From positions 1 through 64,000 of the forward strand of contig NZ_JAAKEC010000012.1 in assembly GCF_011038975.1 (NCBI RefSeq): a DNA stretch of 64,000 nt. The letters run 5' to 3'. The notes below the pieces were generated by a model. That model did no database searches. It was given only the letters and a program-made list of their open reading frames with translations, and was not told the DNA's origin. Shown in pieces: positions 8,300 to 17,260 of this stretch; the stretch's first letter is position 1; each line of letters opens with the position of its first letter. A program made the translations under genes and the position numbers. Origin of the DNA: Adlercreutzia sp. ZJ176. GTDB taxonomy: Bacteria > Actinomycetota > Coriobacteriia > Coriobacteriales > Eggerthellaceae.

Positions 8300-9442
8300 G
8301 TGTCCCACCGCAGAAGGCAAGTGACCTACTCCTCCCACCCGAACCATGCCGCCCGCGCGGCGCATGCCCGCGGAAGCCGCGAGTTCCGCACGTACGACAC
8401 GAGTTACATCCGCCCCAAGCAGAGCAAGACGCCCCTGGTGGTCGCGCTGGTCCTGGCGCTTCTGGTGGTGGGCGCCGGCGCGTTCTTCCTCATGCGCAGC
8501 TGCGCCGGCCCCGAGCTTCTGGCTGAGGGCGAGCAGGCCCAGGTGGTGGTCGAGCAGGGCGAGAGCGCGCGCGACGTGGGCAACTCGCTTGCCGAGGCGC
8601 GCCTGGTGGCGAGCGCGCAGGAGTTCGTCGACGCGGTGTCGCGCCAGAACGCGGATGCCTCGATCATCCCCGGCACCTACACCTTCTCGGGCGGCGTCAC
8701 CGTTGACGAGATCCTGCGCACGCTGCAGGCAGGCCCCGCCTTCGCCGGCGCGCTCGCGGTTCCCGAGGGCCTGAGGCTCTCCGAGATCGCCGCGCGCGTG
8801 CAGGAGGTCACGGGCGGCCGCGTCACCGCCGAGGCGTTCACGCAGGCGGCGAGCGACGCGAGCGCCTACGCGGCGGACTACGCGTTCCTCGCGGGCGCAG
8901 GCGCAAGCTCGCTCGAGGGCTTTTTGTTCCCCAAGACCTACGACGTCCCCGCCGACGCTGCGGCCGAGTCTATCGTGCGCATGATGCTCGACCAGTTCGC
9001 GGCCGAGACGGCGTCGCTTGACTGGAGCTACCCCGAGAGCCAGGGCCTGAGTTTGTACGACGCGCTCAAGCTCGCCTCCATCGTGGAGAAGGAGTCGACG
9101 GGCGACGAGGGCATCCGCGCGCGGGTGGCCGCGGTGTTCTACAACCGCCTGACCACCGAGGGCGAGCCGAGCTACGGCCTGCTGCAGAGCGACGCCACCA
9201 CGGCGTACGAGGTGGGGCACGACCCCACGCCCGAGGAGGTGCACGCCGACACGCCGTACAGCACGTACGCGCATGCGGGCCTGCCGCCGACGCCCATCTG
9301 CTCGCCGGGCCTCGCGTGCCTGCAGGCCGTGTGCGCGCCTGACGCCGAAGCGCTCGGGCGGGACTACTTCTTCTACTTCGACGCCGAGGGCAACTACTCG
9401 TTCAGCGCGACGTATGACGAGCACATGAGCTCGTTCTCATAG
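8300..9442 (+). CDS. mltG: Endolytic transglycosylase MltG (YceG-like)
   Basis: A 380-residue inner-membrane protein that cleaves nascent peptidoglycan and sets glycan strand length. It has a short basic cytoplasmic segment, one transmembrane helix (about residues 45-65, TPLVVALVLALLVVGAGAFF) and a LysM-like region. The YceG catalytic core follows, with IVEKEST (the Glu is catalytic) and the family motifs VFYNRL and PTPICSPG. Translation starts at a GTG 5 nt after ruvX, so the pair is translationally linked. Confidence 0.92.
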   Translation: MSHRRRQVTYSSHPNHAARAAHARGSREFRTYDTSYIRPKQSKTPLVVALVLALLVVGAGAFFLMRSCAGPELLAEGEQAQVVVEQGESARDVGNSLAEARLVASAQEFVDAVSRQNADASIIPGTYTFSGGVTVDEILRTLQAGPAFAGALAVPEGLRLSEIAARVQEVTGGRVTAEAFTQAASDASAYAADYAFLAGAGASSLEGFLFPKTYDVPADAAAESIVRMMLDQFAAETASLDWSYPESQGLSLYDALKLASIVEKESTGDEGIRARVAAVFYNRLTTEGEPSYGLLQSDATTAYEVGHDPTPEEVHADTPYSTYAHAGLPPTPICSPGLACLQAVCAPDAEALGRDYFFYFDAEGNYSFSATYDEHMSSFS

Positions 9443-9458
9443 GGCCGCGGGGTGCCGG

Positions 9459-10028
9459 ATGCCGCTGCTCGAGCCTGACAGGTACTTCTCGCGCGTCACG
9501 CACATCAGCGTCGAACATGACCTGCTCGCGCGCGGCCTGACCTGCGTGCTGCTCGACGTCGACAACACCATCCTCACGCGCGACACGCGCGAGGTGCCGC
9601 GTGACGTGGGCATGTGGCTCGGCCGCGCGCGCGAGGCGGGCGTGGCGTTCTGCCTGGTGTCGAACAACTGGCACGCGAGCGTGCACGCGCTGGCGGGCGA
9701 GCTCGACCTGCCCATCGTGGCGAAGGCGTGCAAGCCCTCGCCCCACGGCCTCGTCCTGGGGATGCGCAAGGCGGGCGGGCGCCGGGAGAACACGGTGATG
9801 GTGGGCGACCAGCTCATGACCGATGTGCTGGCCGCGCACCTGGTGGGCTGCAAGGCCTACATGCTGAGGCCCCTCGTGGAGCAGGATCTGCCGCACACGC
9901 TGCTCATGCGCAACTTCGAGCACGTGATGCTGGGCGAGCTGCAGCCCGAGCCCGAGCCGGCGCCCGCGAGCTGCCAGCAGAGCTGCCGGGAAGGCAGCGG
10001 CCGGGAAAGTGAAAGGAAGGGCGCATGA
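9459..10028 (+). CDS. YqeG-family HAD-type phosphatase
   Basis: A 189-residue haloacid-dehalogenase hydrolase. The nucleophile motif DVDNTIL is followed by an SNN motif II (LVSNNWHASV), a Lys-containing AKACKPSP region and the acidic motif GDQLMTDVLAAH. This matches the YqeG / PgpA-like IIIA subfamily, whose substrates are poorly defined (phosphatidylglycerophosphate in some bacteria). It precedes aroE with a 4-nt ATGA overlap, so the two are co-translated. In Firmicutes yqeG also lies next to aroE. Confidence 0.88.
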   Translation: MPLLEPDRYFSRVTHISVEHDLLARGLTCVLLDVDNTILTRDTREVPRDVGMWLGRAREAGVAFCLVSNNWHASVHALAGELDLPIVAKACKPSPHGLVLGMRKAGGRRENTVMVGDQLMTDVLAAHLVGCKAYMLRPLVEQDLPHTLLMRNFEHVMLGELQPEPEPAPASCQQSCREGSGRESERKGA

Positions 10029-10957
10029 GCGCGCAGAAGAACCTCTACATACTGGGACACCCCATCGCGCATTCCAAGTCGCCCGCCATGTACAACGCCG
10101 TGTACGCTCGCCTCGGCCTGGACTGGCACTACGGCTTCGCCGACCTGCCCACGCTCGAGGAGGCCGAGACCTTCCTGCGCGCGCGCGACTTCCTTTCCGT
10201 CAACGTCACCACGCCCTACAAGCCCGCGGCCTTCGAGGCGGCTGACGTGCGCGCGGCGTCGGCGCAGCTCGCGCGCGGCGCGAACGTGCTCGTGAACAAG
10301 GGCGGCACGCTCATCGCCTACAACGTCGACGGCCAGGGCTGCGTGGGCTACCTCGAGCGGACGGGCGTGCGCTTCGCGGGCAAGCGCGTGGCGGTGTGCG
10401 GAACGGGCCCCACGGCGCTGGCGATCCTGCATGCCGCGGCGCAGGCGGGCGCCGCCGAGGTCGTGCTCGTGGGGCGCGACAAGGAGCGCGCGGCCGGCGT
10501 GCTGCGCGCCTACGCCGACGCCTACCGCAAGCTCGCCGAGGCGACGGTGGACCTGCCCGCGCCCCAGGAGCACCACCTGAGCTTCCGCGCGGCGTACGAG
10601 CACGTGAGCCTGAAGTTCGGCAGCTACGCCACCTCGACGCAGGCCATCGCCGCCGCCGATGTCATCATCGACGCGACGCCGCTCGGCATGCACGCGGGCG
10701 ACCCCGCGCCCTTCGACACGGGCCTGCTCTCGGCGCGCCAGGTGGTGTTCGACGTGGTGTACGGCCACGGCACCACGTCGCTCGTGACCGCGGCGCGCGC
10801 GGCGGGATGCGCGGCCCATGACGGCGCGGGCATGCTCGTGGCGCAGGCGGTGGCGACGTTCAACATCGTGTGCGAGGTGGCGGGCGTCGACGCGGTGTGC
10901 GGGTTCGACGAGCTCTTCGACGTGATGGCGAACGCTGCCGGCTTCGACGGGCTCTAG
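10025..10957 (+). CDS. aroE: Shikimate dehydrogenase
   Basis: Reduces 3-dehydroshikimate to shikimate with NADPH. The 310-residue protein has the substrate-binding GHPIAHSKSPAMYN, the catalytic-Lys motif NVTTPYK, the NVDGQG motif and a Rossmann AVCGTGPTALAILHAA. An insertion between residues 165 and 200 makes it slightly longer than the usual 270-290. It overlaps the phosphatase stop by 4 nt. The rest of the chorismate pathway (aroC, K, B, Q) lies 1.7 kb downstream, interrupted by an apparently foreign ATPase gene. Confidence 0.93.
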   Translation: MSAQKNLYILGHPIAHSKSPAMYNAVYARLGLDWHYGFADLPTLEEAETFLRARDFLSVNVTTPYKPAAFEAADVRAASAQLARGANVLVNKGGTLIAYNVDGQGCVGYLERTGVRFAGKRVAVCGTGPTALAILHAAAQAGAAEVVLVGRDKERAAGVLRAYADAYRKLAEATVDLPAPQEHHLSFRAAYEHVSLKFGSYATSTQAIAAADVIIDATPLGMHAGDPAPFDTGLLSARQVVFDVVYGHGTTSLVTAARAAGCAAHDGAGMLVAQAVATFNIVCEVAGVDAVCGFDELFDVMANAAGFDGL

Positions 10958-11069
10958 GCGCGCACGCGTCCGCGACGCGAGGGCCGTGCGCGCGGCGGGG
11001 CGCACGCACGCAGGCCGGCGAGAGGGCCATCAATCGGCATGCTCTCTCCTGCTGATGCGACGTTCTTCT

Positions 11070-11190
11070 GTTTTAGAGAATTGTCAAGATATGCAATTTT
11101 CTAAAACAAACAGCTTCTGGCTCTGCTGAACTGTGAAGCCATGCCCTATAATTCATTTTAGAAATGCGTCATAGCAGGCAGTTTTCTAAA
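11070..11190 (+). promoter_or_regulatory. Promoter with repeated TTTTAGA-type operator-like inverted repeats
   Basis: An inverted repeat has arms GTTTTAGAGAATTG (11070-11083) and CAATTTTCTAAAAC (11094-11107), 13 of 14 bp paired. A second pair of the same half-site, TTTTAGAAA (11156-11164) and TTTTCTAAA (11182-11190), lies between a -10 TATAAT (11147-11152) and the start codon at 11203. The region is far more AT-rich than its surroundings. The second pair would sit in the transcribed leader, suited to repression. The regulator is unknown. Confidence 0.45.
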
Positions 11191-11202
11191 GCAGGTGAGG
11201 GC

Positions 11203-12438
11203 ATGAGAATAGAGCGAAGCATCTATCTGGACAAGCTGATCGCCCGCAAGCACAACGGGCTTGTGAAGGTGGTCACGGGGGCGCGGCGCTGCGGGAAGTC
11301 ATATCTGCTCTTCGAGCTGTTTCGCGAACACCTGCTGGATGAGGGCGTGTCTCCTGACCGTATCATCAAGATCCAGCTCGACGACCGCAAGAACAAAGCG
11401 CTTCGAGATCCCGATGCGTGCGACGCTTACGTAAGGGAGCGCGTTGGCGCAGGACAGCACTATGCTTTGATTGACGAAGTGCAGATGATGGACGAGTTCG
11501 AAGACGTCCTCAACGGTTTTCTCCACATCGACAACCTCGACGTGTACGTTACGGGCAGCAACTCCCGATTTCTCTCGCATGACGTCATCACGGAGTTCAG
11601 GGGCCGCGGTGACGAGGTTCGCATTCATCCGCTCGGCTTTGCCGAGTACTACAGCGCTGTTGGAGGAGATTGGGACGATGCGTGGAACGACTACCTGACG
11701 TTCGGCGGCATGCCCCACGTGGCCGAGCTGAAGGCAGATCGCGACAAGGCCGCTTACCTGGAGGCTCTGTTCCGCGAGACCTATCTGCGTGACATCGTGG
11801 AGCGAAACAAGGTGCAGCATGAAGCGGAACTGGGGGAGTTGGTGGACGTTGTCGCCTCAGCCGTCGGCTCGCTGACCAACCCCGACAAGCTCGAACGGGC
11901 TTTCCGCAGTCTCAAGGGTTCTTCGATATCTGCTCCGACCATCAAGCGGTACCTCGGGTACCTGGAGGACGCCTTCCTACTCAGCGAGGCCAAGCGGTAT
12001 GACGTGAAGGGGAAGAAGTATATCAGCACGCCGCTCAAGTACTACTTTGAAGATGTGGGGCTGCGCAATGCGCGCCTGAGCTTCCGACAGCAGGAAGAGA
12101 CGCATATCATGGAGAACGTGCTCTACAACGAGCTGGTCGTACGTGGCTTCAAGGTAGACGTCGGCGTGGTCGGCATAAGCGAGGGGGGCAAGCGGAAGCG
12201 TCTCGAGATCGACTTCATCGCAAACGAGGGAAGCAGGCGCTATTACATACAGTCGGCGTTCGCCCTGCCTGACGCAGGGAAGCGCGCCCAAGAGGAGCGC
12301 CCGCTGCTCGCCGTGAAGGACTTTTTCAAGAAGATCATCGTGGTGGGCGGCAGCGCGAGGCCGAGCCGTGACGAGCACGGCATCGTGACCATGGGGCTCA
12401 AACAGTTCCTGCTCGATCCGAACAGCCTGGAGCTGTGA
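11203..12438 (+). CDS. AAA ATPase with DUF4143 (ATP-binding protein), probably acquired
   Basis: A 411-residue protein with Walker A TGARRCGKSYLL near the N-terminus, Walker B HYALIDEVQMM and the arginine-rich TGSNSRFLS. The C-terminal DUF4143 region ends in a nuclease-like KRKRLEIDFIAN motif, reminiscent of the PD-(D/E)xK core found in this group. Their function is unsettled, with stress or toxin-antitoxin-like roles proposed. ATG 11203 is preferred over 11164 because GGTGAGGG precedes it. It is monocistronic, splits aroE from aroC and has lower GC than its neighbours, which suggests transfer. Confidence 0.85.
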   Translation: MRIERSIYLDKLIARKHNGLVKVVTGARRCGKSYLLFELFREHLLDEGVSPDRIIKIQLDDRKNKALRDPDACDAYVRERVGAGQHYALIDEVQMMDEFEDVLNGFLHIDNLDVYVTGSNSRFLSHDVITEFRGRGDEVRIHPLGFAEYYSAVGGDWDDAWNDYLTFGGMPHVAELKADRDKAAYLEALFRETYLRDIVERNKVQHEAELGELVDVVASAVGSLTNPDKLERAFRSLKGSSISAPTIKRYLGYLEDAFLLSEAKRYDVKGKKYISTPLKYYFEDVGLRNARLSFRQQEETHIMENVLYNELVVRGFKVDVGVVGISEGGKRKRLEIDFIANEGSRRYYIQSAFALPDAGKRAQEERPLLAVKDFFKKIIVVGGSARPSRDEHGIVTMGLKQFLLDPNSLEL

Positions 12439-12450
12439 GGGACGAATTGC

Positions 12451-12496
12451 GCGCCGCGCCCGCGCCATGCTGAGTCACGCAACGCGGCGCGTTTTT
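12451..12496 (+). terminator. Probable terminator after the ATPase gene
   Basis: Arms GCGCCGCG (12451-12458) and CGCGGCGC (12483-12490) flank a 24-nt loop and are followed by GTTTTTG. It would isolate the ATPase gene from aroC. Confidence 0.6.
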
Positions 12497-12627
12497 GCCC
12501 TCGACGGGCTTGCGCCCGTCGGCAATTGATCCCTGCGCTACAATAAAGAAGTTTGATACATTCTCGGGCAATGCGCCTTGCGCATAGACGCGATGCCTTG
12601 CTCGGCCGTCTTCGAAAGCGGGCGCAT

Positions 12628-13797
12628 ATGCAGTACATCACAGCGGGCGAGAGCCATGGGCCGCAGCTCACGGCCATCGTGTCGGGGGTGCCGGCGGGCC
12701 TCGCCATCTCCGAAGAGCAGATCAACGACAGCCTCGCGCGCCGCCAGTCAGGCTACGGGCGCGGCGGGCGTCAGACCATCGAGCGCGACCGCGCCGTCAT
12801 CGCGAGCGGCGTGCGCTTCGGGCGCACCATGGGCTCGCCCATCACGCTCGTGGTGCGCAACCGCGACTGGGAGAACTGGTCTGCGCGCATGGCCGCCTTC
12901 GGCAGCGCCCCGTCTGACCTGGTGCGCGAGGTGACGCCGCGCCCTGGGCACGCCGATCTGGTAGGCGCGCTCAAGACCAACACCGACGACTGCCGCAACA
13001 TCCTCGAGCGCGCGAGCGCCCGCGAGACGGCGGCGCGCGTGGCGGCCTGCGGCATCGCGCGCGAGTTTCTGGGGGACCTCGGCGTCGAGGTGCTCTCGTA
13101 CGTCACCTCGGTGGGGGACGTGGCCCTGCCCGAGGACGACCCCATGGCGGCGGCGCCGACGTACAGCCCGCTCGACATCGAGTTCTCGGAGATGCGCTGC
13201 CCTGATACAGGCACCACCGAGGCCATGAAGGCGGCCGTGCGCGCGGCGCGTGACGCAGGCGAGAGCCTCGGCGGCACCTTCCGCGTGGTGGTCACGGGCC
13301 TGCTCCCGGGCTTGGGCAGCTACGCGAGCGGCCCCGAGCGCCTCACCTCGCGCATCGGCGCGGCGCTGTTCTCCATCCCCGCGATCAAGGGCGTGGAGTT
13401 CGGGCTGGGCTTCGAGGCGGCGCGGCGTCCCGGCTCGCGCGTGCACGACCCCATCGTGCTTTCGGACGGCGGGTTCACGCGCACGTCGAACAACGCGGGC
13501 GGGCTCGAGGGCGGCATGACGAGCGGCATGCCGCTCGTGGTCACGGCGGCCATGAAGCCCATCCCCACGCTCATGAGGCCGCTCGACACGGTGAACCTCG
13601 ACACGCTCGAGGTGGAGCAGGCGTCGCGCGAGCGCTCGGACGTGTGCGCGGTGCCCGCCGCGGCGGTGGTCGCGGAGGGCGAAGTGGCCTTCGCGCTGGC
13701 CAACGCCTACACCGAGGCGTTCGGCTGCACGTCGATGGCCGACATCAAGGCCAGCATCCGCGCCTACAAGCAGCGCCTGAGGACGATGTCGCGGTAG
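12628..13797 (+). CDS. aroC: Chorismate synthase
   Basis: Makes chorismate from 5-enolpyruvylshikimate-3-phosphate using reduced FMN. The 389-residue product begins MQYITAGESHGPQLTAIVSG, the family signature 1, and contains RRQSGYGRGGRQ, RPGHADLVGALK, the SARETAARVA motif and the C-terminal FGCTSMADIK. The frame is open from 12553, but ATG 12628 is the conserved start. It heads the cluster aroC-aroK-aroB-aroQ-pepP, all on the same strand with short gaps or overlaps. Confidence 0.96.
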   Translation: MQYITAGESHGPQLTAIVSGVPAGLAISEEQINDSLARRQSGYGRGGRQTIERDRAVIASGVRFGRTMGSPITLVVRNRDWENWSARMAAFGSAPSDLVREVTPRPGHADLVGALKTNTDDCRNILERASARETAARVAACGIAREFLGDLGVEVLSYVTSVGDVALPEDDPMAAAPTYSPLDIEFSEMRCPDTGTTEAMKAAVRAARDAGESLGGTFRVVVTGLLPGLGSYASGPERLTSRIGAALFSIPAIKGVEFGLGFEAARRPGSRVHDPIVLSDGGFTRTSNNAGGLEGGMTSGMPLVVTAAMKPIPTLMRPLDTVNLDTLEVEQASRERSDVCAVPAAAVVAEGEVAFALANAYTEAFGCTSMADIKASIRAYKQRLRTMSR

Positions 13798-13863
13798 GGC
13801 GCCTCGCCTGCACGGGCCGTACTCTGAGGGGTTCGGCCCTTTCTCAAGAGAAGGAGCTTCAAC

Positions 13864-14427
13864 GTGACGGAGAGACGTGACGTCGAGAGATACGAGCTCG
13901 CCCGGCCGGTGTTCTTCATCGGGTTCATGGGCGCGGGCAAGACGAGCGTCGCGCGGCGGCTGGCGCGCACGTGTGGCGTGGCCTCGGTCGACATGGACAC
14001 CTACCTCGAGCGCCGCGAGGGCAGGCGCGTGAAGGAGATCTTCGCCGAGGCGGGCGAGGAGGGCTTTCGCGCCGTGGAGACCGACGTGCTCGACGAGCTG
14101 GCCAGCAAGGACGACGCGCTTCTGGTGTCGTGCGGCGGCGGCGTGGTGACGCGCGCGGATAACCGCGCCATCTTGGCCGAGAAGGGCGTCGTGGTGTACC
14201 TGCAGGTCACCGCCGACGAGGCGGCGTCGCGCATCAGCGACACCTCGAGCCGCCCGCTGTTTCAGGACATCGAGGCGGCGCGGCGGCGCTGCGAGGAGCG
14301 GCTGCCGCTCTACGAGAGTGTCGCCGACATAACCGTGAACACCGCAGGCAAGAGCGTCCCCGCCCTCGCGCGGGAGGTGGCTCGCCTGCTCGAGAAGGAG
14401 GGCGTGCTGTGCCGACGACTAAGGTAG
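13864..14427 (+). CDS. aroK: Shikimate kinase
   Basis: Phosphorylates shikimate at O-3. The 187-residue P-loop kinase has GFMGAGKTSVARRLA, the substrate-binding DMDTYLERREGRRVKEIF, FRAVETDVL, the SCGGGVV motif and the lid RPLF. Translation starts at a GTG 7 nt downstream of a GAAGGAG-like site. Its 3' end overlaps aroB by 19 nt, indicating coupled translation. Confidence 0.94.
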   Translation: MTERRDVERYELARPVFFIGFMGAGKTSVARRLARTCGVASVDMDTYLERREGRRVKEIFAEAGEEGFRAVETDVLDELASKDDALLVSCGGGVVTRADNRAILAEKGVVVYLQVTADEAASRISDTSSRPLFQDIEAARRRCEERLPLYESVADITVNTAGKSVPALAREVARLLEKEGVLCRRLR

Positions 14428-15518
14428 TGGTGAACATCCCGGGCGAAGCGCCCTATGACGTGCGCATCGGGGCCGACGTGCTCGAAGGGCTCGGCGCGTA
14501 CCTGAAGCGCGTCGCCGACGTGGCGCACTCTCCGCGCGTGCTGGTGGTGACCGACTCGAACGTGGCGCCGCTGTACCTGGAGCGCGCGAAGGACGCGCTG
14601 CGCGGCGCGGGCTTCCGCGTGAGCGACATCGTGGTGCCGGCGGGCGAGGACTCCAAGTCGCTCGCGGTCATCGGCGAGGTGTGGGAGGCCATGGGCGCGC
14701 TCGCGCTCGGGCGCGACTGCTGCGTGGTGGCGCTCGGCGGCGGCGTGGTGGGCGACCTGGCGGGGTTCGCCGCCTCCACCTACATGCGCGGCATCCCCGT
14801 GGTGCAGGTGCCCACCACGCTGCTTTCCATGGTGGACTCCTCGGTGGGCGGCAAGACCGGCGTGAACCTCTCCGCGGGCAAGAACCTCGTCGGCACGTTC
14901 AAGCAGCCCTCCTACGTGTGCGCGTCGACCTCGACGCTGGCCACGCTGCCCGAGCGCGAGTGGACGTGCGGCTGCGCCGAGATCGCGAAGTCGGCGGTCA
15001 TCGACTCGGATGACTTCTTCTTCTGGCTCGTGGAGAACGCGGACGCGCTCGCGGCGCGCGAGGCGGGCGTGGTCGCCGAGGCGGTCGCGCGCTCGGTGGT
15101 GTTCAAGGCGGGCGTGGTCGCCGAGGACAAGACGGAGAGCCGCGGCGTGCGCGAGTGCCTGAACTACGGGCACACGCTCGGGCACGCGGTGGAGAAGCTC
15201 TCCGGCTACGGCACGTACAGCCACGGCGCGGCGGTCGCCGAGGGCATGCGCTTCGCGGCGCGCCTGGGCGTCGAGCTCGTGGGCGCCTCGCCCGAGCTCG
15301 TGGCCGCCCAGGACGAGCTGCTCGACGCGCTCGGCCTGCCTGCGCTTGCGTGGTCGGCCCCCGCCGCGGACATGCTCGACGCTATGAAGCGCGACAAGAA
15401 GGCGCGCGCGGGCGTGGTGCGCTTCGTGCTGCCGCGCGACGTGGGGGCCTGGGAGCTCGTCAACGTGGACGACGAGGTGCTCAAAGAGCACCTCGCGAGG
15501 TGGGAGGAGTCGAAGTGA
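14409..15518 (+). CDS. aroB: 3-dehydroquinate synthase
   Basis: Cyclises DAHP to 3-dehydroquinate with NAD and a divalent metal. The 369-residue protein shows VVPAGEDSKSL, the NAD-binding ALGGGVVGDLAGFAAS, VPTTLLSMVDSSVGGKTGVN, the metal-site Glu in CAEIAKSAVI, and the His motifs LNYGHTLGHAVE and YSHGAAVAEGM. The start is a GTG inside the end of aroK. It overlaps aroQ by 4 nt (GTGA). Confidence 0.95.
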   Translation: MPTTKVVVNIPGEAPYDVRIGADVLEGLGAYLKRVADVAHSPRVLVVTDSNVAPLYLERAKDALRGAGFRVSDIVVPAGEDSKSLAVIGEVWEAMGALALGRDCCVVALGGGVVGDLAGFAASTYMRGIPVVQVPTTLLSMVDSSVGGKTGVNLSAGKNLVGTFKQPSYVCASTSTLATLPEREWTCGCAEIAKSAVIDSDDFFFWLVENADALAAREAGVVAEAVARSVVFKAGVVAEDKTESRGVRECLNYGHTLGHAVEKLSGYGTYSHGAAVAEGMRFAARLGVELVGASPELVAAQDELLDALGLPALAWSAPAADMLDAMKRDKKARAGVVRFVLPRDVGAWELVNVDDEVLKEHLARWEESK

Positions 15519-15943
15519 AGAAGATTCTGCTGATGAACGGGCCGAACCTCGACATGCTGGGCGTGCGGGATCCCGCCATGTACGGCACGGACACGCTGGC
15601 CTCCATCGAGGCCGAGGTCGTCGCCTACGGCGCCAAGCGGGGCGCGCGGGTTGACTGCTTCCAGTCCAACCACGAAGGCGCGCTCATCGACAAGCTGCAC
15701 GAGGCTCACGGCGTCTACGACGGCATCGTCTACAATCCGGGCGCGCACACGCACTACTCCTACGCGCTGCATGATGCGGTGGAGTGCATTGACGTGCCGG
15801 TGGTCGAGATCCACATCTCGGACATCTCCCAGCGCGAGGAGTTCCGCCGCACGTCGGTCATCGCGCCGGCGTGCATCGCCCAGATCAAGGGCAAGGGCAA
15901 AGCGGGGTACCTGGAGGCCGTCGATGTCTTGCTCAGCCGCTAG
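15515..15943 (+). CDS. aroQ: 3-dehydroquinate dehydratase, type II
   Basis: Dehydrates 3-dehydroquinate to 3-dehydroshikimate. The 142-residue size and motifs are those of the dodecameric type II enzyme: ILLMNGPNLDMLGVRDPAMYG, the FQSNHEGALID loop, YNPGAHTHYSYALHDA and the catalytic-His region VVEIHISDISQREEFR. The GTG start overlaps the aroB stop, and the 3' end overlaps pepP by 20 nt. With aroE and aroCKB this gives the steps from DAHP to chorismate except EPSP synthase (aroA), which is not in the window. Confidence 0.95.
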   Translation: MKKILLMNGPNLDMLGVRDPAMYGTDTLASIEAEVVAYGAKRGARVDCFQSNHEGALIDKLHEAHGVYDGIVYNPGAHTHYSYALHDAVECIDVPVVEIHISDISQREEFRRTSVIAPACIAQIKGKGKAGYLEAVDVLLSR

Positions 15944-17135
15944 CGCCGCGCGCCTCGCGCGCCTGCGCGCGGCGTACGCTGCAGCCGGCGCGGGCGGCAT
16001 GCTCGTGCGCGCGACCTCCAACGTCTGCTGGCTCACGGCGTTCGACGGCGTGTTCGACGAGGAGCAGGCCCATGCGCTCTTCGTGGACGACGGGCTCGCG
16101 GTGCTGCACACCGACTCGCGCTACGCCGCGGCCTGCGAGCGCGCCGCTTGTGCGGGCGGCGGCGCGGTGGAGGTCGACGCGGCGCGCGAGACGCATGCGG
16201 CGTTCGCGGCGCGGCTGTGGGGGAACGCGGAGGGCCGCGCGGAAGCGGCTGCCGACTCCGACGGGGAAGCGGCCGCGCCTGCGCCATCAGCCGCGGAAGG
16301 CGACGCTCCCGCGCCCGCTCCTGCGCAGCGCGCAGGCGAGTGGCTGGCCGTCGAGGACTCCATCACGCTCGCGGAGTTCCGCCGGCTCGAGCGCGCGTTC
16401 GCCCCCGGCTCCCTCGCCGAGACCTCCGAGGTCGTGCTCGGCCTGCGCGCGGTGAAGGACGCAAGCGAGGTGGCGCGCATGCGTGCGGCGCAGGCCGTCA
16501 CCGACGCGGCGTTCGACCACATCATCGCCTTCATGCGCCCCGGCATGACCGAGCGCGAGGTGCAGCTCGAGCTCGAGGGCTTCATGCTCTCCCACGGGGC
16601 GAGCGGCCTGGCCTTCTCCTCCATCGTGGCTGCGGGCGCCAACGGCGCGAACCCGCACGCCATACCCGGCGACACGGTGCTCGAGTCAGGGCAGTGCGTG
16701 GTCCTCGACTTCGGCGCGAAGGCGCGCGGCTACTGCTCCGACATGACGCGCACGGTGTTCCTCGGCGCGCCGTCGGGCGCCATGCTCGACGCGTGGCAGA
16801 CCCTGCGCCGCGCGAACGAGGAGGTCGAGGGCATGCTGCGCCCGGGCGTCACGGGCAGGGAGGCCCACGAGCTGGCCGAGCGGATACTCGCCGAAGGCGG
16901 CTTCGGCGGGCGCATGGGCCACGGGCTCGGGCACGGCGTGGGGCTCGACGTCCACGAGGAGCCGGTGCTCGCGCCGCGCAACACGTGTGCGCTCGAGCCG
17001 GGCAACGTGGTCACGGTCGAGCCCGGCATCTACCTGCCCGGCGCGTTCGGCATGCGCCTGGAGGACTTCGGCATCGTGACGCAGGACGGCTTCGAGGTGT
17101 TCGCCCGATCCACCCATGAGATGGTGGTGCTCTGA
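15924..17135 (+). CDS. pepP: Xaa-Pro aminopeptidase / aminopeptidase P family
   Basis: A cytoplasmic metallopeptidase that removes N-terminal residues preceding proline. The 403-residue product has a creatinase-like N-domain, a pita-bread catalytic domain with metal ligands in VLDFGAKARGYCSDMTRTVF, the His in GHGLGHGVGLDVHEEP, and Glu in VTVEPGIYLPG and MRLEDFG. An unusual Ala/Pro-rich insert of about 40 residues (AADSDGEAAAPAPSAAEGD) joins the two domains. Position before efp is the classic yqhT-efp arrangement. It starts 20 nt inside aroQ. Confidence 0.9.
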   Translation: MSCSAASAARLARLRAAYAAAGAGGMLVRATSNVCWLTAFDGVFDEEQAHALFVDDGLAVLHTDSRYAAACERAACAGGGAVEVDAARETHAAFAARLWGNAEGRAEAAADSDGEAAAPAPSAAEGDAPAPAPAQRAGEWLAVEDSITLAEFRRLERAFAPGSLAETSEVVLGLRAVKDASEVARMRAAQAVTDAAFDHIIAFMRPGMTEREVQLELEGFMLSHGASGLAFSSIVAAGANGANPHAIPGDTVLESGQCVVLDFGAKARGYCSDMTRTVFLGAPSGAMLDAWQTLRRANEEVEGMLRPGVTGREAHELAERILAEGGFGGRMGHGLGHGVGLDVHEEPVLAPRNTCALEPGNVVTVEPGIYLPGAFGMRLEDFGIVTQDGFEVFARSTHEMVVL

Positions 17136-17139
17136 GGCT

Positions 17140-17168
17140 TTGCATAACGCCGTCCGCGTGGCTATAAT
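17140..17168 (+). promoter_or_regulatory. efp promoter
   Basis: TTGCAT (17140-17145) and TATAAT (17163-17168) are separated by 17 bp. They lie directly behind the pepP stop and about 90 nt ahead of efp. Confidence 0.8.
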
Positions 17169-17260
17169 AGTGCAGTTTAGAAGCTGACGTGCGCTCATCG
17201 TCGGTTGCGGCGGGGGTCGAGCAGCCCGCGAGCGCGTGCGAAACGAAAGGAATGTTCAAA

